64,000 nucleotides of DNA from Podocnemis expansa (Eukaryota > Chordata > Testudines > Podocnemididae), in the NCBI GenBank assembly GCA_007922195.1, contig ML681995.1, positions 12,900,991-12,964,990 of the forward strand, in the 5' to 3' direction. Below are positions 54,010 to 64,000 of this stretch, one piece after another; position 1 is the first letter of the stretch, and each line of letters starts with the position of its first letter. A program made the translations under genes and the position numbers. Under the pieces are notes generated by a model. The model was not told the origin of the DNA and did no database searches. It worked only from the letters and a program-made list of their open reading frames with translations.

Positions 54010-57000
54010 AGGACAATAAAACGGTGCCTGGGCTAACTGAGCACTGTTAATATTAACAGCAGTGTTGACATTGGTGGAACCAAGGGTGCTCACCCCTGAA
54101 AAAGTCAGGCCACTGTCATATATGTACGTACCTATGGGTTTAGAAGCTTAATATTAGATGGCCAGGTACGACATTTGCCCCTTCATCCTTCATTTTCTGT
54201 GTGAATAGTGTGTGTCCATCCCCAAAGGGAGTCAAAAATTGCCACATTTTCCTTTAATGGAACCCCTTGGCCCACAGTATCCTGCACTCTCCTGACCCAT
54301 CTTAAGCCTGGTTACGTCTCCCCTTTTAGATCTGGTCTGTGCTATTCTTTAATAAGCGAAAGAGTTTTGTTTAGCCACACAGTGCACCCCCATCTCTCTG
54401 GAACCTAAACAAACTCAAGCAGAAGCCAGAGCCCACCATGGAGAGTATAGAGTAGTCACCAGTCCAGCCTTGTAAACATGGAAAAATAAATTCAGTATGG
54501 GACTTCAATGTCTTAGTACAGCATGTAAATGTTGGGAGGAATGTGGTATCTTAGAAGTTAAGGTTTCTCTCCCTCCTCTCTAAACTGGAAATAAGACAGT
54601 AGTAAGGATGGTATTTTAGGGTGTCCTTAGGTGTGTTGCCTGCCTCCCTGTGCCCATTGAAGTCAAGGGCCCAGACCCACAAAGGTTTTAGGCTCTTAAC
54701 CTCCATTGAAATCAGTTGGGATCCTTTGTAGATTGGGGGCAGGGCATCTGTCGCAAAGCACTTAGAGTCAGTTTCCCAAGCGTTAGGGCAGCTGGGACCT
54801 AGGCCACACCGTGATTCAGAATGCCAAACCCAAAGACATTTTAATTTAAGCATACCTGTTCTGTGCTTTGGTTGCTATTGGGCCTAATCCACAAAAGGGT
54901 GGGCTGTTCAGTAGTACTCGGTCGGGGGCTTAACTTTGTTCCTTGAGTCAATGGGGAAAGAGTGCTGGACCAATGCATGGGCTGAAATTCTCACTCAAAT
55001 ATTAGAAAGGGATGGAGCACACGAGGGTCCACCTCTGACTGTTAACCGTGTTGCTGTACTAGCCTAGTCATGTAGCACAGCCCTGATCCTGCATGTCCTG
55101 TTTGGCCAGGTGCTTACTGATGACATTTTATTGCAGTGGGAGTTTAGCTTGAATAAGGAATGCAGGGCCAGGCTGGCATCACAAAAATTATTTTAATAGA
55201 TTGGAGCAGGAAAAATTAATCTTTCTTCCACTCTCATCTGTTTTCTGTCCCCACCAAAATCACAATAAAGCTGCACAACATTAACCTCACTCATGTTCCT
55301 CTTGAAAGGTTCTTTGGTGTTACACACAAGGAATGGTTTATTAGAGTTTTTAATAAGCCAGTGCCACCAACTTAACAGGTTTCTCTAGCCTCTGGAATCC
55401 CCGGGGCAACCCAGCTGCAGCAAGCTCACTGGAGCAGGAACATCTCATTTGGCATCAGCATCAGTGCAGGAGCAGAGTGAAGATGACTTACATCTTCCTC
55501 CATGTGCTGTCCCCTGCACACAAACAAGCTGTGGTAGCAGGGCATTACCAAGATACAGGGCTGCTGCAGCCAGCCCTCTTACTATCCCTTCCCATTCATC
55601 CCAGAATAGCATATCTGCAAGGAACTTGTGAGGCACAAGCTGCACAGGGCATGGCACCTGGAATAGACACCTTCTTGGCCAGCACTGCTTCACTCAGCAC
55701 TGTCCTGCTGCCTCTTTGCAGCTCTATTCATGCGGAGGAGTCACAAGGCAAGACCAGCAGCTGGCCAGGTGGCCATTTTAAAAATCACCACGTTAAGTGG
55801 AATTTGGGTTGGACTGGGGACCAAGTGCATTCAAGAGATATTAGTAAGAGATAAACAGGGGAAATGTGCATGGGATATTTTTCTTATCATGTTCGTGGGA
55901 CAAATAGCCTCTGATGCACAGCACCAGTCATTCCTTAATCTCCCCAGACTCTCCTCACCTTATCACATTCCAGACCTACGGAGAAGTGGTCTGAGTATAC
56001 TGTGGCATGCAGGGTGAGCCTTGTATGTTTACAGCCGATGCTCTTTGCAGAGCTGCAGGAACCAGGAGGAACAGTTGTGAAGAGCCTGGATGCTGGCCAG
56101 AGGCTGAAGCTGGTTTACCCATTTTTCAGTGGTCTGCACACAGTCTATTGAAGTAAATCCTAAATCAGTACATAAGGCTCAGGCCTTTAGATTCATCCAC
56201 TGATTTTGGTCACCTGAGATGGTGAACCCAAACTGAGCTATGCACATCTTGATTTTTAGAAGTTCTGAGCTTCAGTGGCTCCCGTTAGCTTCAGTCTGTA
56301 GCTTCTCATCTCAGCACTCCTGAAAGTGCAAGACCCAGCTGACTCAAGCACTTTAAAATCTTGGATGTTACCAGGCTTATATTATTTTCATTCACTGGGG
56401 CTTATTTACACTAAGGCCACTTCACAGGTTCTGGCGATGTAAAGCGGTCTTGGAGTGTTAGAGTAATTTCATCCCACTTTAACGTCCCCTTGCACTACCC
56501 AGGGAGGGTAAAAGGAAAAATTACACAGCAGTTCTTGCATAACAGTTTAGAAGATTTTGCAAGGAGGATAGAGAGAGCTATATCTGCCAGAACTCTGCTC
56601 ACTGAACAATGCAAAGGGCACAGGAGTGAAAATGGGATTGCACCCATAATAGTCACTGAGTTTGGGAGCAGTCAGTTTCAGTGGGAGCTAAGCTCTATTA
56701 AAAATCTTGCCATTTCATATTAAGTGCCTAAATGGAAACTATTTGGTACTGAACTCTTAAATCTGGCCTGCATATAGACATTCTCTCAAACATAGCACAT
56801 TATTTCCAAAGAAGTCACAGATCTGATGCCATAAAAGTTAGTCTTTCTGGGTGGAGTTCACAAGGTATTTAAGCATCTCGCTCACATTGATTTCAATGGC
56901 ATTTAGATGCCTAAATACCTGTGTGAATCCCAGCCTTAATTATTGTTTGCACACAACCTGCTTTTAAGCTGTGTAGGAAAGTGAATGACTTCTAGTAACC

Positions 57001-57515
57001 TCTGACTGATTTCAACACAGTGTGGTGTCAAGTAAAGCAAGGAAGTGGTTTTACAGAGCAGGCTAACACAAGACAAGGAGAAAGCTAATTTTTTTACCAA
57101 ACAGCCTCTAAGTCAGATATTTGACATGTTTCCCAGACAGAATGTATCCTGAGCCTATCGCTGGCATGTACGCCACACTACATATGCTGTAGGCTGAAGT
57201 GAAAGAATTCCCATCACCCGTGTACCTGTCATGAATGTTGCACTGGAAATCAAACTCCCGTTTTTTCACCGGATTAAACTGAGAACTGGCAAGGTCACTG
57301 TCATTGAATGAAGCTTCCCTGCAGCAGTGCCTTAGTCTTTGCTGGTCTCCTACCTTCTCAGCAGCATCCCCAAGTTCAGAGCTAGGCTTTGTCAGGTTCG
57401 CAGCAGTTCAATGTGCTACCATTTTCCTTGTTGCATTCCCAACTTTAAACAGTACATATGGGGGGGGGGAAGGATTCTTCATCTCCCATGACTACAAAAT
57501 GGGTGAACCAGATGT
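54010..57515. other. Gene-free sequence
   Basis: Largely unique. Bases 56854-56932 form an old foldback (CACAAGGTATTTAAGCATCT against AGATGCCTAAATACCTGTG). ORFs up to 125 codons (55477-55854) show no domain. Confidence 0.5.
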
Positions 57516-57522
57516 TAACTGA

Positions 57523-57620
57523 CTTCATAGGGTTGGAAGAGACCTCAGGAGATCATCAAGTCCAACCCCTTGGGGCTTGAACCTAGGACCTTCTGCGTAT
57601 TAAGCAGAGGTGCTAGCCAC
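57523..57620 (-). mobile_element. tRNA-headed SINE with CR1 tail
   Basis: On the minus strand, GTGGCTAGCACCTCTGCTTA..CGCAGAAGGTCC and GGTTCAAGCCCC read like the tRNA body and B box. This runs directly into GGACTTGATGATCTCCTGAG and CTTCCAACCCTATGA, the CR1 3' end that CR1 reverse transcriptase recognises. The 5' end is probably truncated. Confidence 0.65.
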
Positions 57621-57628
57621 TGTTAATG

Positions 57629-57863
57629 CAGGCTTGTCCAACTTGCAGCCTAGGGGCTAGCCTCACACCAGCACCCCTGCCCCTTCTTGTCCTCTGTACG
57701 CAGTGCAAGCAAAAATAATGCCAAATATCACACTAATTATTATTTTATTAAAGTTTATTAATAAAATTGATTGGTATGTCTTATTAAAACTTCTTATTCC
57801 CCTCGTCCGACTGAGAAAAGGATTGCAATGTGGCCTCTCACCTAAAAAGGTTGGACACCCCTT
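57629..57863. mobile_element. hAT-like MITE (CAGGCTTGTCCAAC type)
   Basis: The ends CAGGCTTGTCCAACTTG and AAGGTTGGACACCCCTT are inverted. The flanks TGTTAATG (57621-57628) and TGTTAATA (57864-57871) match at 7 of 8. AT-rich middle. Confidence 0.85.
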
Positions 57864-57874
57864 TGTTAATAGCT

Positions 57875-58755
57875 GTAGTGACCTCAGAGTCATATAGCAG
57901 CCTGAAACAGTGGCTGAAAGCCAACCTGTTCAACTCAACAGGGAGAGGAGACTTAATTAGGTTTCAGAGTTAACATTTCTAACTACTTCTCTTCTGCTTA
58001 GGGCTCGTCAGGAATAAGAGGGACAAACCCTTTGTAAACATCCATAAACTCTGCCTTTCTCTGGCATCTCTTCATGCTATTATGAATGTGGTTTGAGGGT
58101 GGAGCCTGGGAGAACATCAGTTATTCTTCTCTAGTTTGACCCTGTCCACACTGGAGTGCTGCTTGGGAGAATCAGCTGTTTCTGAGAAGTTTCAGTGTAG
58201 AAGGGGTCAGTTGATCATGCTTAACAGTTTTCAGAGTCTCTTGGAGTTCTTTGTTTATGAACTGTGGGCTTCAGTCATGCAAGAAGCAGAGCATCTTCTG
58301 CAGTACTTGATACCTGCCAGAGAAGAATACAAGTCACCCCTCAAATACAGATGGCTGCAAGGACCATAGGAAGTGTTCTTTGTTGTCCTACCCTTTATTA
58401 CCAAACTCAGCCTCTCCTAGCTACCCGTCTTCCTCAGCATTTCCCAAAATGAGAGCCCCATGCCAAGGAATCTGCTCCCTGTTTTCCCCCCGACTATAAT
58501 TACATCTGCTTTGTCTGAGAGATCATTGCATCCAGAAATCTTCTAGGATATCCACAAAATACCTCATTTTATAGCTTACTGGATGTTGTGAATTCACCAG
58601 TCCTACCACCACCTGCTCAAGGTGCTCTAATTGCATCTTTAGATCTATTTATATATGGCTTTTTACTACTCTGCTCAGTGTCATAGCAGATAGCTTTACA
58701 TACTTCTTCTGGAGCAGTGAACTAAAGCATATTTAGCCCTGCCTGAATTGCTCTT
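57875..58755. other. Gene-free sequence
   Basis: Nothing recognised. Confidence 0.45.
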
Positions 58756-58763
58756 CCCTTTCC

Positions 58764-59090
58764 AAGTTCCAAAGGGGTAGCTGCGGTAGTCTAGTTCAGC
58801 GAAACAGGAGTCATTTGTTTTTCATTACAGACAGTAATTGCACCTCTCTCAACCTTACCAGTTTCCGATATGTTGTTCCACACTGTTTGAATCCATACAA
58901 CTTATTTGATTTACTGAAGTAATCTGATCTGATGCAGCAAAGTATAATCACAGGATTTATCTTTCCCTCCCATACTGTAAGTTTTCCCATTTTCTAGTAT
59001 CTAACAAAGTGGGATTTCACCCATGAAAGCTCATGTGAAAAATAAACTTGTTAATCTTTAGAAGGGGCACAGGACTCCTTACTTGTTTTC
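58764..59090. mobile_element. Broken Penelope-like element
   Basis: Outer left end AGTTCCAAAGGGGTAGCTGC..GTTCAGCGAAACAGGAGTC (58764-58812), then unrelated or decayed sequence, then a sense 3' end from 58973 (CTAACAAAGTGGGATTTCAC, AAAGCTCATGTG, GGACTCCTTACTTG). Confidence 0.65.
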
Positions 59091-59094
59091 CTGT

Positions 59095-62000
59095 CTTTCC
59101 AGTTTCTTTGGTCTCTCTTGGATCCAGCCAGAGGCCTTTCCCAATGGACTTTCTACTTTGCTATTCAAATGTTTAGAGTTTGGCTTATGGACTGCGAGGA
59201 AAGAGGTTACTGAGGAGCTGACTTAGTCCCATCTAACCCTTCCCTTAGCGAAACCCCTGAATGCAAGCTTCTTTAAATCACCTGCCAGTTAGTCACCATG
59301 TGTTATGCTCAGCAAAAGCTTGCTGACTACTGGGTACTTATCTCTATAGAGGTCATGTGACTAACCACATCAATTCAGTTTATGTACACTTGCATAACTC
59401 AGAAACTGAAATATGTTTTTCACTTCACAGCCTGTCCTGCACTTTACATAATACTGCTGCCAGCTGTTAAAGATTTAACTCATTTCAGCCTAAAGGTTGT
59501 TGCATTTTGGGAGTGGATGAAGTGATGAACAGCAGATCGGAGAAGTGCTTTGGAATGAAATAACCAAGATACAGAATTTGTATTGCTACAAACTCTGGAA
59601 ACTCTTAACATGACTGAAGCTCTGGGGTCATTAACCTGAAGCAGATCGTCATGTCTGTGACCTTAAATACACAGGGGGAAACTGGAGTTCTCCCTTCATC
59701 TGTACATCAAATTCATAAAACATTAGCGAGAAAGGCAGCTGGATGCCTCATGTCACAACTGAATTTAATTTATTTTGATAATGAAATGTGTTGGCTTTTG
59801 TTTCTGAATTGAAAATAATACAGGGAAGCAAGTGAGAAAGTTCCTTGGCTCTGCATCTGTCAACAAGGAATTAAAGCCCAAATTTGGATTTAGGTGTGAA
59901 AATTCCTCAAGCTACCTTTATAGTTAAAAAAAAAAAAAATCTGCCTCCACATCTAATTTGGTACATGTGCGTCATTCTCTGGCTATCAGCCTTTGAAACA
60001 TTCTGCCCTAAAAATGAAATTCATGCCTAGTAACAGTTCAAACTCTAGAATGTTTAAAAAATTCCTTTGCATTAATTTTTTTCACCTGTATATAAATAGA
60101 CTAGCCTGTGATGGCATACCAAGCAGTCTGTGAACATAGGGACATCATAAAAATCAAACTGGTTGTCAAATCCAAATGCCAGACAACTATCTGGTGCTAT
60201 CCTGAATCGTCAATTCCACATGGCAACCTCACGCTCACAGCAGTGTCACATCCTCCATGGTAAAATAAATACAGTGGAGCAGGGATGGAGGAGATTCTCT
60301 GTCCAGGTATAATTCTCCTTCTGAGGACTAGGACATAGGTCTTCCAGGGGAGCCCAGAACAGTTGCATGCTTCCCTGTTCCCCTCACTGCAGTCCTGTCC
60401 TGGTTTGGCTCATCACCTCGATGGAACAGGCCACTGTCAGGGTAACAAGCCCTACCAGCCACACTTGTTTAGGAAGTACAGCATAGTGTTGCCACCTGTT
60501 CAGGCCTGTTTGTGGAGGAGGAGTTTTCTGTGCCCTTTTGCCTCCCAGATGTGGCTGGGCTGGGGCCGCTGTGATTCAGCCGTGGGTCTGTTTGATTTTT
60601 GAGGACTAACCAGCTAAGTGAAAGAGGCAGAGCATTGGGAGCCCACCATGAGCAGACCTAAGGGGTGGCACCATACGAGCAGCTCAGGAGCTGGAAAGAG
60701 AAATCAAGGTCTTTTAAAAAAAGACCAAAGATTCTGGCCCTGCTCTAGTCCCTTGATATCCTCCAGCTGCACTGGGGGATGTAGAGGGGCAGAGTGGCAG
60801 ACAGGGAGTTTCCCAGGTCAAGGCAGCACAGAGCCCCATATTACTGGTGCATGGGACTCTCTGTCCATCCTTTCCCCCCTTCAACACTTCAGCCCCTTGC
60901 ACAGGAACATACCAAACTGGAGCACAGCTTTTGGAGGCTTGCTTGATGTGGAAGACAGGGAGGCAACCGTAGCCTTCATTCCACCAGCTCCCAGAAGCAG
61001 CAGGGTAGCTTGCCATAAATTAGCTACCTTCACCCACCCTCTTTCTGAGTTGGGCCTTCTGAGCTATGGAGCACAGATCTGTCTTATACACACACATGCC
61101 TTGGAACCACTCTAAATTCCTAGTCTGAAGGGTAATGATCATTTCCTCACCCCTACATTTATAAATATGATTTCAGCAAGTCAGTTCCTTACTGTGCTCT
61201 TCACCTGCTGTTGCATTCCTTTTGATGTAATCCTCTTTTTGCCAAAACAGGCTTTACCTCAAACACCCCTTTGTTCAAGGAGTGATGCAAAAATAAATAT
61301 AAAAGAATCCACCCTCTGACAATCAGCCTCATGGATCTGCTGCTTTATCATGGCTCATTAACATACACTGTGGAGATGAGTTGGGTGCCTTCATGTTTTA
61401 TTTTTGGTGAGGGAGCTGCCATAACAGTATTGAGTGTCACCTCACATTGTGATTATACAAGAAGTTTTTCCAAGAAAAAAAGTGACACCCCCCCACCCCA
61501 CCCCCGCTTTTCTTGGAGCCCTACTGATCCTCCATGTTTCCCTCCTCCCTGTTCCCTAAACTGCAGCAATTCTACATTGATTTATGATAATTGTGTCCAC
61601 TTGGGACCACAATTACTTGAATCAACAAGAGGGAGCACAGAAGAACAACTCATGACACTTGCTCTCAGTCTAAGCCTGTTGCTTCAGCAGTGAACTCTGG
61701 CCTAGCTGAGATCTGCTACCTCACATTTGCTGCCACTATACCACAAAGCTTCCCCCCCTCCCCCTTCAAATTTCTAGGTTTTATTCACAAGTTTTTCCAC
61801 TAATTAATTCTTGCTCTACAGATGGCAAGAACCACCAATGACTAATTTTTTAGTCAAATATGCAGTTCAGATTTGCAATTAATTGATTACAAGAATCAAG
61901 TGGCAATTTTGTTCCCTGGCTGGAGAATGTCCCGTAATTGTGCACCACTACAATTTTCTATCTGATTCTAAGATTTGGAATTGATTAGCAAGTATTCATA

Positions 62001-62170
62001 GTTTCCAGTTTTACAACCTAGAGCCCCACTTGTACAGACACGTGTGTAGGTAGTCTATCCATGGGAGTAGTCCTATTAACATCTAATGGATATATCATGA
62101 GATCCTAAAAAGAATATTTGCATGTATAAAGCTACATACTTATGTAAGTAGTAGCAGGCCGTTAATCTTC
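59095..62170. other. Gene-free sequence
   Basis: Unique-looking. A C-rich run lies at 61488-61507 and an A-run at 59927-59939. ORFs up to 165 codons (60618-61115) have no recognisable features. Confidence 0.5.
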
Positions 62171-62175
62171 TCAAC

Positions 62176-62576
62176 TATTTCTACACTAGGAAAAGTTAGT
62201 TCAAATTCGTTAATTCGAACTAAGAAGTTTGAGGTTAGTTCGAACTAAATTTGAACTTGTTAGTTCAAATTAACAAAATGTACTAATTCGACTTAACGTT
62301 AAGTTGAATTAGTCCACTTTGTTAATTCAAACTAACTCCCCTTAATTAGAATTTATTAAATTCAAACTAAGAGTTAATCCTCATCTACATCATCCTTAGT
62401 TTGAACTAAGGGTTTAGTTCGAACTAACCAGCAGGTTTTACTAATCCAAATTAAGATTTCATTCATTTGAATTAAGGAATTCCATAATTCAAACTAATGA
62501 CAGCCTAGTGTAGACAGGGACTTGGTTCAGATTAAGCCTCCTTGATTTGAACTAACTTGCAAGGGTAGACATACCC
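62176..62576. mobile_element. Palindrome-rich MITE (AGTTTGAACT type), inverted copy
   Basis: The left end CTATTTCTACACTAG is eroded; the right end is GGGTAGACATACC. The sequence runs as the reverse complement of 22205-22607 (for example TTAAGCCTCCTTGATTTGAA near 62537). No clear duplication. Confidence 0.7.
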
Positions 62577-62579
62577 CTT

Positions 62580-62672
62580 GAGACCTGAGGAAGCTGTGTG
62601 AGCTCAAAAGCTTGTCTCTCTTGCCAACAGAAGCTGGTCCAATAAAAGATATTACATCATCCACCTTGGCAC
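62580..62672 (+). mobile_element. End of a second Penelope-like family (probable)
   Basis: GACCTGAGGAAGCTGTGTGAGC, then AAAAGCTTGTCTCTCTTGCC, AACAGAAGCTGGTCC, AATAAAAGATATTACATCAT. It has the same order as the main family: CTGAnGA, a short hairpin (AGCT..AGCT), then an A-rich core and GC. Assignment to PLE is from memory of this end type plus the shared layout. Confidence 0.5.
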
Positions 62673-62845
62673 TGTAATTTTAATGGCTAATAAGGAGCTA
62701 AATACCTGATGCTTTGAAAACTTACTCCTGAGCATCTGGTCACTGAAAATAATCTAATGGCTCAGTGACAGTTTGAAAAGATTCAGTCATGACACTCTAG
62801 TTAAATCCAGGGCTGAAGGCACCAGAACAATGTTCCCTGTAAGCT

Positions 62846-62887
62846 GCGCCAGTGAGCGGTGGCACAGCTGCCTCCGCTCACTGGCGC
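62846..62887. repeat. Perfect 14-bp stem hairpin
   Basis: GCGCCAGTGAGCGG and CCGCTCACTGGCGC around a 14-base loop, just after AATGTTCCCTGTAAGCT, the end of the 52846-type MITE. Confidence 0.75.
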
Positions 62888-62889
62888 AG

Positions 62890-63358
62890 CAAGCACTGAC
62901 CCCAGCGCAGAGCTGGGGTCGGGGCTGGCGGGGAGCAGAAGCGGGGAGCAGTGGGGGTCGTGGCTGGCGGGGAGCAGAGGAGCCAGGGCCGGGGCTGGCG
63001 GGGAGCAGAAGCCGGGAGCAGCAGGGAGCAGCAGGCAACAGAAGCTGGGAGGAGAGGAGCCGAGGTTGGGGCTGGCGGGGAGCAGAAGCGGGGAGCGGAG
63101 GCGCTGGGGCCGGGGCTGGCGGGGAGCAGAAGAAGTGGGGAGCGGCGGGGGTTGGGGCTGGCAGAGGAGCCGGGGTCAGGGCTGGTGGGGAGCAGCGGTC
63201 AACAGAAGCTGGGAGCAGAGGAGCTGGGGCTGGCGGGGAGCAGAAGCTGGGACCGGAGAAGCTGGGGTTGGGGCTGGCAGGGGAGCAGAAGCAGGGAGCA
63301 GAGGCGCTGGGTTGGGGGCTGGCGAGGAGCAGAAGAAGCGGGGAGCAGCGGGGGTCGG
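62890..63358. repeat. GC-rich minisatellite
   Basis: Repeats of GGGGCTGGCGGGGAGCAGAA and GCGGGGAGCAG in units of a few dozen bases. Three overlapping Gly/Ala-rich frames (150-200 codons) are open because of the repeat and should not be called genes. Confidence 0.85.
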
Positions 63359-63363
63359 GTGTA

Positions 63364-63541
63364 TGACCTGATCCTATGTTTTACACCCCCTTGCATTTAG
63401 TTTCATTCCTTTCTGTAAGTTCACCCATCTTCGAAGCATCTAAGGAAGTGGGATCTTCTCCCATGAAAGCTCATGCAAATAATAAATCTGTTAGTCTTAA
63501 AGTGCCACACAACTCCTTGTTGTTTTTTCACTATACTAGGT
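63364..63541 (+). mobile_element. Penelope-like 3' end
   Basis: GACCTGATCCTATGTTTTAC trailer, TTCACCCATCTTCGAAGCAT, AAGTGGGATCTTCTCCCATG, GTTAGTCTTAAAGTGCC and CTCCTTGTTG. Confidence 0.78.
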
Positions 63542-63657
63542 ATTCACACATGCTTGGCTCTGTGGTATCCAAGAGGCACACCCCACCTGTGCTCACATTC
63601 GAGTGAATGGCCCTGACAATACATTATAGGCAAACTACATGTGTCCTCCCATTTTGA

Positions 63658-64000
63658 TATCATAGAATCATAGGGTTGGAAGGGACCCCACAAGGTCATC
63701 TAGTCCAACCCCCTGCCAAAAAAAGCAGGACCACTCCCATTAGATCATCCCAGTCAGGGTTTTGTCCAGCTGGGCCTTGAACACCTCCAGAGATGGAGAT
63801 TCCACCACCTCCCTAGGTAGCTTATTCCAGTGCTTCACCACTCGCTTAGTAAGGAAGTTTCTCCTAATATCCAGCCTGGACCGCCCCAGCTGTAACTTGA
63901 AACCATTGCTTCTCGTTCTGTCCTTTGTCACTACCGAGAACAGTCGAGCTCCATCCTCCTTGGAGCAACCCTTCAGGTAGTTGAAGGTTGCTATCAAATC
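63658..64000 (-). pseudogene. CR1 LINE ORF2 C-terminus and 3' end
   Basis: On the minus strand the reading ends with [20 protein letters not shown] and [18 protein letters not shown], the last conserved block of the CR1 reverse transcriptase protein. The 3' trailer follows, reaching TTCTATGATATC at the element end (about 63660). The element runs off the window at 64000. The 85 codons seen are open. The LINE copies its RNA by target-primed reverse transcription; this piece is a 5'-unknown copy. Confidence 0.9.

Noticed and set aside
62773..63400. Three long overlapping plus-strand ORFs (150-197 codons), Gly/Ala/Glu-rich
   Set aside because: They are different frames of a GC-rich minisatellite; openness follows from the repeat unit lacking stops.

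Overview
The window is vertebrate nuclear DNA with no complete host protein-coding gene. The repeats point to a reptile, most likely a turtle: CR1 LINE fragments, a tRNA-headed SINE with a CR1 tail, DIRS-type tyrosine-recombinase retrotransposons, many Penelope-like (PLE) ends and dozens of short DNA transposons. The order is inferred from repeat content only; no host gene confirms it.

Layout. 1-8.9 kb: unique sequence with hAT-like MITEs (1870, 3369), a CpG island (about 4040-4890), a PLE foldback (4960) and a palindromic MITE (5359). 8880-14541: a nearly full-length but decayed DIRS1-type element with inverted terminal repeats, gag, reverse transcriptase/RNase H, tyrosine recombinase and an internal complementary region (ICR). 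16793-19685: a second, inverted, internally deleted DIRS interrupted by a CR1 insertion and a 400-base assembly gap. 20-36 kb: unique AT-rich sequence with MITEs, a PLE endonuclease relic (26.34-26.82 kb) and CR1 scraps. 37.5-38.9 kb: a composite DNA element carrying a GC-rich minisatellite and a nested hAT. 39-48 kb: mostly unique, with an exact 107-bp tandem duplication at 46167. 48-50.9 kb: PLE copies, a GC-rich hAT inserted in one of them, and a second CpG island (49680-49990) with an NRF1-type site. 51-64 kb: more MITEs, a TTTCGAAA-rich palindromic element (53604), a tRNA/CR1 SINE (57523), a minisatellite (62890) and a CR1 ORF2 end on the minus strand at the right edge.

How the parts relate. 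The coding capacity seen belongs to mobile elements. The DIRS proteins would make cDNA (RT/RNase H) and integrate it (tyrosine recombinase); the ICR carries the complement of both outer ends overlapping by a shared GTT, which is the arrangement expected for circle formation. All its ORFs carry stops or frameshifts, so this copy cannot act alone. The short non-autonomous elements would need enzymes encoded elsewhere. The two CpG islands are the only strong hints of host promoters; their transcripts, if any, must be noncoding first exons or have coding exons outside the window.
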